Source: Treponema sp. Marseille-Q4130 (GTDB taxonomy: Bacteria > Spirochaetota > Spirochaetia > Treponematales > Treponemataceae). Taken from it: DNA of 64,000 nucleotides. The notes below the pieces were generated by a model. The model did not search any database, had not been told where the DNA came from, and worked only from the letters and a program-made list of their open reading frames with translations. The translations under genes and the position numbers were made by a program. Positions 17,828 through 26,900 of this stretch are shown here, one piece after another (the first letter of the stretch is position 1; every line of letters starts with the position of its first letter). The stretch covers positions 1 through 64,000 of the forward strand of contig NZ_JACSET010000010.1 of NCBI RefSeq assembly GCF_014334325.1. The letters run 5' to 3'.

Positions 17828-19423
17828 ATGGCAAGTAAAAAAATCGTTTTGCTGATTTCCAACCCGCAGGCATACATCTATCACGTCGGCGCCGAAGAAA
17901 AAAAATTCGCGGCGGAAATGAATCATCTGTACGAATCGATTTCATACATCTACATACCGCTGCTCAATATGTTTTCTTCGCTCGAAAATGACGGCGTTCC
18001 GTTTAAAATCGCCCTTGTGCTTTCGCCGGTGCTGTGTACGCTTTTAAAAGACCCCGTCGTGCAGCAGCAGTATATCGCGTGGCTCGACGGAAAGATCGCG
18101 CTCGGAAAAAGCGAACTCGAACGCTGCAGAGGCGATGCGGCTATGTGCGATGTCGTTAAATTTCATCTCGAAAAAGCGCAGGAAGATCGATTTTATTTTA
18201 CGGCGGTATACGCACAGGATTTAATAAAAAGGTTTTCCGAATATCAAAAAAAAGGATATGTCGAACTCCTTGCGACCTGCGGCACGAATATTTTTTTGCC
18301 GCATTATGCGGATATGGGAGAAGTGCTCAACGCGCAGATCGAAACGGGTTTGTATGCGCACCGCTCTTTTTTCGGCGATCGTGCATCGGGTTTTTGGCTT
18401 CCCGAAATGGGCTATATGCCGGGCATCGAGCGAGTGATGCACACTTATGGCGTGGATTACACGGTACTCGACGCGCGCTCTTTTCTTTTTTCCGACGCTC
18501 GCGTAGAGCGGGGCATATTTGCACCCGTCCGCTGCGGTTCGGGCGTCGATGCGTTTGCGCGCGATAACCGCATCGATGAAGAAGTTTTCGGTGAAAAGGG
18601 TTATGCGGCTTCTTCCGCATACTGCGACGTCAACCGCGATATCGCGTTTGAATTATCGGCCGAACTGCTTGAACCGTTTTTTCGGGGAGCGACATCGCGT
18701 TACGTTTCGGGCTATCAATATTACAGTAAGAGCGGAGCGCGGGGCGGCAGGGCGTCGATCTACGATCCCGTACGCGCCGCCGAACAGTGCGAAGCCGACG
18801 CCGCCTCTTTTTTCGATAAAAAACTGAATATGCTCGTGCAAGCCGAAGATCTTTTGCCGTCTGTGCCCGTACTTTCGCATGTGTGTGTATTTTCTTCCGA
18901 ACAATTTTTGCAGTGGCATGAAGGTATCGCCTGGCTTGAAAACGTATATCGTTATGCGGCGGAAAAGCCCGCTTCGTTTTCTTTTTTTGAAGACATACTT
19001 GTTTCCCGAATGCAGCTGCAAAGTTTACAGCCGTACTGCAGCGCCGCGATCGGTGCGGGGTACGGGGAGACGCTCGTCGCGAATAAAAACAATCGGATCC
19101 TGCGTCACGCGCGTAAAGCGAGCGAGCGCATGATCGATTTGGCCGAACGCTTTCCGGATGACACGGGGCTTAAAGCACGGCTGTTGAATTTGAGCGCGCG
19201 CGAACTCATGCTCGCGCAGTCGTGTACGTGGGCGAAGATGATATGGGACGGAACCTTCCCCGAATATGCCGAAGCGCGCTTTACGGAAAGTCTCGCGGCG
19301 TTTATAAATGTGTTCGAATCTTTAGGCGCGAATACGGTGAGTACCGAATGGCTTACATCTTATGAAGCGAAGCATCCTATCTTCCCGTGGATAAATTACC
19401 GGATCTTCAGCAAAAAGCGCTGA
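17828..19423 (+). CDS. GH57 / DUF1957 branching-enzyme-like protein, acid residue altered
   Basis: A 531-aa GH57-family protein of the 1,4-alpha-glucan branching enzyme type. The nucleophile motif is kept (GFWLPEMGYMPG, Glu193), as is the preceding strand (ELLATCGTNIFLPHY). At the place of the second catalytic residue, where the family has F-D-x-E-x-F-G-H-W, this protein reads FSSEQFLQW (Ser356-Ser357), so the acid Asp seems lost. It may be inactive, altered in reaction or regulatory. CGGAG lies 6 nt before ATG. It forms a pair with the DUF4912 gene and points to alpha-glucan metabolism. Confidence 0.8.
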   Translation: MASKKIVLLISNPQAYIYHVGAEEKKFAAEMNHLYESISYIYIPLLNMFSSLENDGVPFKIALVLSPVLCTLLKDPVVQQQYIAWLDGKIALGKSELERCRGDAAMCDVVKFHLEKAQEDRFYFTAVYAQDLIKRFSEYQKKGYVELLATCGTNIFLPHYADMGEVLNAQIETGLYAHRSFFGDRASGFWLPEMGYMPGIERVMHTYGVDYTVLDARSFLFSDARVERGIFAPVRCGSGVDAFARDNRIDEEVFGEKGYAASSAYCDVNRDIAFELSAELLEPFFRGATSRYVSGYQYYSKSGARGGRASIYDPVRAAEQCEADAASFFDKKLNMLVQAEDLLPSVPVLSHVCVFSSEQFLQWHEGIAWLENVYRYAAEKPASFSFFEDILVSRMQLQSLQPYCSAAIGAGYGETLVANKNNRILRHARKASERMIDLAERFPDDTGLKARLLNLSARELMLAQSCTWAKMIWDGTFPEYAEARFTESLAAFINVFESLGANTVSTEWLTSYEAKHPIFPWINYRIFSKKR

Positions 19424-19474
19424 CACTAAACCGCTCGTCGGCTCGGGCGACGCGCTTGTCGTATCCTGTGCGTT

Positions 19475-20782
19475 TCAGTTTTCGATAGATTGCGAATCGC
19501 GGATACGCTGTCGTAAAGCGAGCTGCTTTTTCGCGCTTTCGATACCTTTTTTTGCGGGGGTGAAGCGGCGGTCGACCGCGAGCGCTTCGTTCCATACGAC
19601 GACGGCTCCGGCGTAGTCTGCGTCTGCGAACAGCTTAATCCCTTCGCCGTACAATCGTTCGACTTCGTTTTGCCTTTTTGCTTTGCCGCCGTCACCGAGC
19701 AGGATTTTTGCGCCTGCGCTTATGTGATTGACGGGACGGAACGACGTAAAGCGGTCGAGTGTATAGTTGACGTCCAGCCGTACGTGCTTAAAGAGCGTGA
19801 CGCCCGCGCCGATACCGACTCCGGCGAACTGCACGTTTGTTCCGCTTTCGCCGCCGTCGAACTTGCAGCCCGCTTGCAGACTGAAAAAATCCGTCGCATC
19901 GATTTCGAGGGCGCAGCCCGCCGACCACGACAGGTATTCACCGATACGGGAAAGGCTGAGCGGCTGTTTGAATTCCGCGGCGGCAAGCAGCTGTTTGATA
20001 GGACGATAGGATACACCGAAAGCGGCGCTTGTCGGGAGCGGGTTGTCGAGTTCGATTTTTTCGCCGAAGCCCGTGATCGCAGCTCCTGCGTTCAAAAAGT
20101 TTAGGCCGATGCGTAAATTCGGTTCGTGCGAACCGAAAAATTTGCCGCAGTTGAAGCGCAACATGACGCCGGCATCGGAAGCGAGCGCTAAAGCGGAGCG
20201 CGAAAAGCTTGTAGCGCTTATGACCGAACCCGATGCGTCGGGCATACTGCGCCATGCGGCTTTTACGTTTGTGCCGATCGCGATTCCTTTAAAATAATAG
20301 CCTGCGAGGATATTGTACGATATATTGAAAAGCGCTGTCGTTTCGGAGTAGAGGCTGGGTGCGCTCCGTGCTCCCGAAGCGTCGTATTCGTCAAAGGGTA
20401 CGTAAAAAAAGCGAAGCGCGCCGCCGAAACCCATATCGCCCTTTCTTCCCGCCGCTGCGATTGTTTCCATCGACGTGCCTGCAATCCACGTGTTGTGAAA
20501 TACGCCGATTTCGTTTTGCGCGAGGACGGAGCTTGCCGCGGGATTTGCATCGAGGAGAGATACGTCGTCCGAAATGCCGGTGTATGCGCAGCCGAGCGTT
20601 TCCGCTCTGCCTCCGGTCGGCACGGTAAGCGAATAAAACGACATCGCCCGTTGTGCGTATCCCGTGGAAACGGAAAGCGCTTCAATAAATGAACGCGAAC
20701 CGCTGAAATCGAGCGCTCGGGCGGGAAATGAGGAGCAGAAAATCAACAGTAACGCTATGCGGGCAAACGGTGTTTTTATCAT
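19475..20782 (-). CDS. UPF0164-family outer membrane protein with TPR-like tail
   Basis: A 435-aa protein with signal peptide (IALLLIFCSSFPARA/LDF), then a UPF0164/FadL-like barrel (GRAETLGCAYTGISDDVSLL, DANPAASSVLAQNEIGVFHN; the N-P-A motif resembles that of the gene at 5440). The last 60 residues are helical and TPR-like (LYGEGIKLFADADYAGAVVV). The start at 20782 (MIKTPF) places the signal peptide at the N-terminus. It is divergent from the 1004-aa gene. UPF0164, coiled/TPR and SpoIIE-sensor genes together resemble the TP0854-TP0856 neighbourhood of T. pallidum as I recall it. Confidence 0.78.
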   Translation of the reverse strand: MIKTPFARIALLLIFCSSFPARALDFSGSRSFIEALSVSTGYAQRAMSFYSLTVPTGGRAETLGCAYTGISDDVSLLDANPAASSVLAQNEIGVFHNTWIAGTSMETIAAAGRKGDMGFGGALRFFYVPFDEYDASGARSAPSLYSETTALFNISYNILAGYYFKGIAIGTNVKAAWRSMPDASGSVISATSFSRSALALASDAGVMLRFNCGKFFGSHEPNLRIGLNFLNAGAAITGFGEKIELDNPLPTSAAFGVSYRPIKQLLAAAEFKQPLSLSRIGEYLSWSAGCALEIDATDFFSLQAGCKFDGGESGTNVQFAGVGIGAGVTLFKHVRLDVNYTLDRFTSFRPVNHISAGAKILLGDGGKAKRQNEVERLYGEGIKLFADADYAGAVVVWNEALAVDRRFTPAKKGIESAKKQLALRQRIRDSQSIEN

Positions 20783-20931
20783 CGATACTCTACAGTATAT
20801 CATATTTTCGGCTTTTTCCCTCTATCTTATCAGCGAAATTACCGAAAATATAAACAGGCGTACCGTGTGGTAGGTTTTTTTTAAAAATCATGATAGAATA
20901 TATAGGGGCGGGAGCTCACAATTCTCCGGTT

Positions 20932-23900
20932 ATGAAAAAAGTATTTTTTATCGCACTGTATTGTATTCTCATTGCCGCACCTTTTTTTTCGACCCCGAAA
21001 GGAGCGCGTCGTTCTCTTGCGGAAATCGATCGGCTCATTCAGGAGACGGAATACGACGCGGCGCTTTCGGCTCTGTCCGATTTTATTGAAACCTATCCCG
21101 AACGTTTTGACGACGTGCAGCGGCGCTCGAATCGAATTTTCAAAACGCTCGACCGCTATACGGCGACCGCGTCTCAGCTCGTCGATACGATAGAAAACGA
21201 ACCGGAAAACGGTCAAAAAATATTGGCGATCATAGCGAAGCTCGAATCGTTGAAAAAAAATCCCACGGAACAGCAGCTTGCGTTTATTCACAATGCGCGT
21301 ACTGCCGCTCAGTTTACGATATATCGCAAGCAGCTGCTTGCGATTTTGCAGGAAAGCGCGGACTTGGCGCGCGGCGGTAACTATACGGGCGCAGTCGATA
21401 AAGCGCAGAGCGGATTTTTTATGTATCGCGACGATTTTTTTCGAGAGCATACGGATGCAAGCGTGACGGTTCCGGTACGGAGTGCGCTCTCTTACGTCGA
21501 CGAAAAAATCGCCGCATATAAAGCGCTCGAAGATGTGTTACAGGACGCGTTCTCCTCTTTTGCCGATGCCGTCCGTTTGGACGACGTCGAAAGCACACAA
21601 GCATCATTTATCGCCGTGCAGCATGCGTTCAATGCGTTTGCGGAAGTGCGGAACAGTATCTATCGGCTCGGTTATGAGCTGTCGGATATGGGACAGGCGA
21701 TACAGGCGGAAAAGTCGGCAACGGATGCGTTGTTTTTGTCCTTCGTTTCGCGTTGTATACTCGGCATCAATACAATCGCGGATTCGGGTGTCGCCGGTGC
21801 GCTGGACTACGAATGGGACGCGCTCGTAAAACGTATGGAAGACGAAATCGCGTCGATCCTTACACAGCGAGTCGAATCGTTCGTGTATGCGTTGAGTTCC
21901 GGCGGGTTTGCCGACGTCAGTGCGTTTCCGGAACAAAAAGATCTTTCGGCGATCCTGTCGTTTGCCGAAATCGGAAAATCCGTAGACGCGTTGTATGCGC
22001 TGTGTATGGAATTGGACAATACCCCCGAAGAATCGAAGTTTCCGAATTTTGCCGTATCTGTCGATTATGCGGCATCCCTTGCGTCACGCTTTTCCGCACT
22101 GCTGGAATCAGGGCAAACGATGGCGGCAGAACGGCAAAACGCTTTCACGCTGTCGGAACCGAGCGATTATGAAAAAGTTGAGGAAGGAAGTGAGTATACG
22201 GCATCGCTCCTCGCGGCATCCGAACGTGTGAAATCGACTCAATCGAAAATCTCGGAAGATGCTTTCGAACAGTCTCCCGCAGCCGTCGCCTATCTCGGCG
22301 CGCAACATACGGAAGATGCCGACGACGAAGTGATCCCGTTTGACAACCTCGTCGGCGCATATAGAAAGTACATTCAGGATGCGGCGGACTTCAGCCGCAA
22401 TACGGAGATCGAACTCTGGCAGAGGATCGCTTCGTATTACGCTGCGTGCGGAGCGTCCTATGTTACCGCGCGGGAAAGCGATGTTGCTGCAATCAAAGCC
22501 TTGGACGGCGGCAAATTCGATGAAGAAGCGGGAACGACGTTTCGCTATCCGTTTGAAGTAACGGAAGCGGTTCGTGCCTTTCAAAAAAAGCTTTCCGAAA
22601 ATAAAGCCGTCCTCGTTTCCGGACGCACGATGCTTGCACGCGGAGAAAACGTCGACTCATACGCGCTTCTGCTTCAATTGATTTACATTTCGATTACCAA
22701 GCTCGACTCGCTTGCACCGGATGTAGCGGCTATCGGAGCGTCCGCGCTTGAACAGGTAAAGGCGGCGCAGCGCGCGAAGAACGAAGCGGATCTCCGATAC
22801 GATCAAGCGCAAAAAGCGCTTGCGGCAAACGATTTCGATGAAGCGCGAAGGCGGCTGCAGGAATCGCGTACGAAATACAATGAATCGCTTTCGTATCAGG
22901 AATCCGAACAGCTGCGTAGCGAATCCGACGGACGGCTCGCTTCGCTCGGCGAGCGCATTCAAACGCGGCAAAACGAAAGTATCGTCCGCCGTGTACGCGA
23001 TATAAAGACGCGGGCACGAACGGAATACTACAACGGAAATTTCAGCAGAGCGGAATCCCTTTTGTCGCAGGCGAAGGCGCTGTGGGCATCGACGAATATC
23101 GAAGAAGACGAAGAAATCGAGTCGCTGTTCGCGCTGGTCGGTACGGCGCTTTCGCTTCGTACAGGACGCGTTCTTTCTCCGTCGGCACCGCTCTATCCCG
23201 AAATGTCGCAGCTTTTGAGCATAGCGCGGCAGTATTTTAACGAGGGACAGGATTTATTAAAAAAAGGCGATGAGGACGAGGGAAGGATGCTCCTCGCCCA
23301 AGCGTTGCAAAAGATTCAGGAACTCCAGCTCGTCTACCCCCTCAATCGTACGGCGAGCCTTTTTGCGCTGCGTATCCAGCAGGTGCTCAATCCTTCGGGC
23401 TTTGCGACTCTCTTTGCGGAGCGCATTAAAATGGCACAGGCGAATTACAAAATTCCGGAAAAGCGGCAGTCGGCCTATACCGATCTGCTCGATTTGCATG
23501 AAATCGATCCGTCGTACCCGGGACTTGCCGCTCTGATCTACGAAACGGAAATCGATTTGGGTATACGCCGCCGCCCGCAAGACCGCACGGCGATCGTAAA
23601 GGCGGCATCCCTTACGAAGCGGGCACAGGGTATCATGGAAACTGCAGGGCGCGATGAAGTAAAGCTGCGCTCGGCTCTTTCGCTCGTCGATGAAGCGATT
23701 TCCCTCGATCCGAATAACGATGCGGCGCTCCTTTTAAAAGACCGCATACAGATCGCGATCGGAGGTCAGACGCTTATCGTATTGTCGTCCGAAGACGAAG
23801 CGAAATATCAAAAGGCGGTCGCCGCGCTTCAGGACAATAACCTCGTCACTGCAAACGCGCTCGTCGAAGAGCTGCTGCAAAAATCATCAAATAAAAACTC

Positions 23901-23946
23901 TTCGAAAATCATCGACTTGCAAAAAAAGATTCGGGCGCTGCTGTGA
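20932..23946 (+). CDS. Large exported helical/TPR-like protein, unknown function
   Basis: A 1004-aa protein with signal peptide (VFFIALYCILIAAPFFSTP). The rest is almost entirely helical with TPR-like units (YDAALSALSDFIETYPERFD, AQKALAANDFDEARRRLQES, NEGQDLLKKGDEDEGRMLLA), and the C-terminus ends in another repeat-like segment (AVAALQDNNLVTANALVEEL). ATG 20932 places the signal peptide at the N-terminus. No enzyme motif is visible. It overlaps or abuts the SpoIIE sensor gene (TGATGA region), so the two are probably co-translated and may act together at the cell envelope. Confidence 0.72.
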   Translation: MKKVFFIALYCILIAAPFFSTPKGARRSLAEIDRLIQETEYDAALSALSDFIETYPERFDDVQRRSNRIFKTLDRYTATASQLVDTIENEPENGQKILAIIAKLESLKKNPTEQQLAFIHNARTAAQFTIYRKQLLAILQESADLARGGNYTGAVDKAQSGFFMYRDDFFREHTDASVTVPVRSALSYVDEKIAAYKALEDVLQDAFSSFADAVRLDDVESTQASFIAVQHAFNAFAEVRNSIYRLGYELSDMGQAIQAEKSATDALFLSFVSRCILGINTIADSGVAGALDYEWDALVKRMEDEIASILTQRVESFVYALSSGGFADVSAFPEQKDLSAILSFAEIGKSVDALYALCMELDNTPEESKFPNFAVSVDYAASLASRFSALLESGQTMAAERQNAFTLSEPSDYEKVEEGSEYTASLLAASERVKSTQSKISEDAFEQSPAAVAYLGAQHTEDADDEVIPFDNLVGAYRKYIQDAADFSRNTEIELWQRIASYYAACGASYVTARESDVAAIKALDGGKFDEEAGTTFRYPFEVTEAVRAFQKKLSENKAVLVSGRTMLARGENVDSYALLLQLIYISITKLDSLAPDVAAIGASALEQVKAAQRAKNEADLRYDQAQKALAANDFDEARRRLQESRTKYNESLSYQESEQLRSESDGRLASLGERIQTRQNESIVRRVRDIKTRARTEYYNGNFSRAESLLSQAKALWASTNIEEDEEIESLFALVGTALSLRTGRVLSPSAPLYPEMSQLLSIARQYFNEGQDLLKKGDEDEGRMLLAQALQKIQELQLVYPLNRTASLFALRIQQVLNPSGFATLFAERIKMAQANYKIPEKRQSAYTDLLDLHEIDPSYPGLAALIYETEIDLGIRRRPQDRTAIVKAASLTKRAQGIMETAGRDEVKLRSALSLVDEAISLDPNNDAALLLKDRIQIAIGGQTLIVLSSEDEAKYQKAVAALQDNNLVTANALVEELLQKSSNKNSSKIIDLQKKIRALL

Positions 23947-26900
23947 TGAATCGAACGATAGCGACCGTAAAACGCGCGGCTGCGTTCGCAATCTGCGCGG
24001 CAGTTTTTTTCACATCCGTTTTCCGCCTCTCCGCTCAGACGATGTATTGGGAAAATCCCGTGCGCATTACGAAAGGCGATGCGCGCTTTCCCCGTGTTGC
24101 GACGGACGGTATGAAAAACTATGTGTTTTGGCAGGAAATCGATACGCACGAAGAGATGATATGGCTTTCGTGCGAGTATACCGATGCGCGCGGCGTACGG
24201 CGTATAAACGACCGCTTTGCAGGTCCCTTTCCGTATTCGGGCAGAATACCCGACATCTATTCGGTTGCGGTTTCGAAAAAAGGTACGATCGCTGTCGCCG
24301 TCCTTTCCGGTACGAAGTCGCTTTCAATTTTGACATCGACGGACGGAGGCGCCCATTTTACCGAAGCGAATATCCCTCACTATACCGAACCCTTTGTCGC
24401 GCCGCAGATCTATGCAACCGATCGCGGTACCTTTATATTGTTCGTGTCGCTCGGGCAAAACGCTTCGTTCGCAATGTATACGGCATCCTCTTCCGACGGT
24501 TTTTCGTGGTCGGGGTTTTCTCCGTTTATGCCGTCCGTTTCTTTGATAAACCCGTTTATCCCCGTATTCACTTCGATGCCGAAAAACGATGCGGTCGTAC
24601 TGCAAGCCCAGTATATTTCGGGGAACCGCATATCCTATCAGCTCTATGGGACTTTTTCTTCCGATGCGGGGATGACGTGGTCGGAGCCTCTGCTTTTGAC
24701 CGATGAAGCTTCTCTCGCTTCCGACGATACGCGCAATTTTTCCGTATATCACAATCAGCGTCCGGTTCTGTTTACGCAATCCGGCATCACCTATATCGCG
24801 TGGGAGCGGACGTATTACGCTTCCGAAAATTCGTACATTTGGATCGCAGAGCTGACGAAAGACGGTATCGTTCCCGGTACGGCGAAACAGATCAGCGGTG
24901 AAGGAAATGCGAATCGTGCCGTGCTCTTTTCATTTAATAATATGCTGTCGGCCGTTTGGTTCGATACGAGAAGCGGCATCGAAACCGTGCGTATGGCGCA
25001 GAAAAAAGGTTCACTGTGGGAAGAGACGGCGATCTCTTCGGGACGTGTACCCTCTCTTTTTGCGTTTCCGGTCATCACGCGGCAAAAGTCGAAAGCGGTA
25101 CGGCTGTCCTTCGTGTGGCAGGAAAATCTCGCGAAGGGGGAGCCGGGTATCTATCGTCTCGAACCCGATATATCGGTTCAAGCTCCTTCACTCACGCCCC
25201 TTTCATTTGAAGAAGGGAAGCGTTCTCACGCATCCCGCGTTCGTTTCCGCGTCACTCTTCCGTCCGATTCGTCGGGAGTCGCAGGCTATTCGTGGAGCTG
25301 GTCGCAAGATAGATCGGAGGAACCTCCTGAAACGATCATGCATACTTCGGAGGAGCGGACGGTCGAAACGAATGCGTCGGTCGAGGGTGAGTGGTATTTT
25401 AAAGTGCGGGCGACGGACTACGCGGGCAACTGGTCTGATTCCGCCGAAGCCGCGTATTATCTCGATTTGACTGCGCCCGCAAAGCCTGTGATCGAACTGC
25501 CCGAAACGGACGCATACGGTTGCGTCGATTCGAATTCCTTCAGCATACACTGGCAACCGGATGCGGCCGACGGCGATGTCGCAGGTTACACGTGGAATTT
25601 GCAATACATTGCACCTATCGACAGCCGTCTCGTCCACACGAAGCGCCGCCCGATACGCGTGAGTCCCGATGAGGCGAAGCCGATCGTTGCCGCGCTGCTG
25701 TCATCTCATGCGGATGAAGTGCTCCATGCGGAAATGCCGCCGCGCCGCATACTCGGAAGAGAGGCCTCCGTTTCGTATGCAAACCGTAAAAACGGTCTCT
25801 ATGCGTTTTCCGTTGCGGCGATCGATACGGTCGGCAATATCGGAGAGGCGTCCGTGGTGCTCCTCGTGCTCAACAAATACGTGCCGTCGACGTATATCAC
25901 ATCGGTCGCGTCGTCGTCCGATATGTTCGGAAACGTAACGCTCGATATCGTCGGCGGAGGATTTACTTACGAGGGTACCGTCGATACGGTCTATATCGAC
26001 AGGGACGGCAAAGCGCCTTACGATTTGACGCTCCAACGAAGCGACGGTCTGTTTCGCGTCGCATCGGATAACCGCATCGTCGATATTCGTATCGGTACCG
26101 CGCTCGACGAAGGCACATACCGCATCGGCATCGTGCATCCGGAACGCGGGCTTTTTATGAGCGAGCCGATATTCCGTGCGGAAAAAAACGGTACGGTCAA
26201 AATGGAACGGCGCTACGCATACGATTCACCGTGGCTGCCCGTAAAAACGATATCGCCGTATCGTATACAGGTCGGAACGATTTTGCTTTGGATAGTGCTC
26301 GTGCTTGCCGCAGCGGGTTTTGCGTTTGCGGTTTTCGGGTTGATACAGACGCTGCGGGACGTGCTTGCCGTCCGCATGGAAATACGCGCGCTCATTGCAG
26401 GAGATGGTATGCCGCAGGGAAAGAAAAAACGGTTTATGCAGCTGAGACGAAAAGGCATGAGTCTCAGGTTCAAGTTGGTGTTGTTTACGACGCTCCTCGT
26501 CATCGTCACCGTCGCGCTCGTTGCGGTGCCTTTCGGTGTCAATATGCTGCGTACACAGCGGCGTACACTTGCCCACGGGCTTTCCGAACGCGTCGATATG
26601 CTCCTCGAAAGTTTGACGTCAAGTACGCGCATCTATATGTCGACGCAGAATATCCTTGAGATGAATTACCTCCCCGATCAAATGTCGTCGCTCGAAGAAG
26701 CCCGGTACGTAACGATTACCGGCTATCCGTCGAACAACGCGAATTCGAGCCTTGCGTACGTGTGGGCGACGAACGACCCCGATATTTTGCATAAGATTGG
26801 AAATTCGACGCTTACCTACGGTGCATCGGAAATCACGGATGCAGCCGTCCAAGAGATCGCGATGAGATGTGAAAAGCTCAATGAAACTGCTGCAAAAGAG

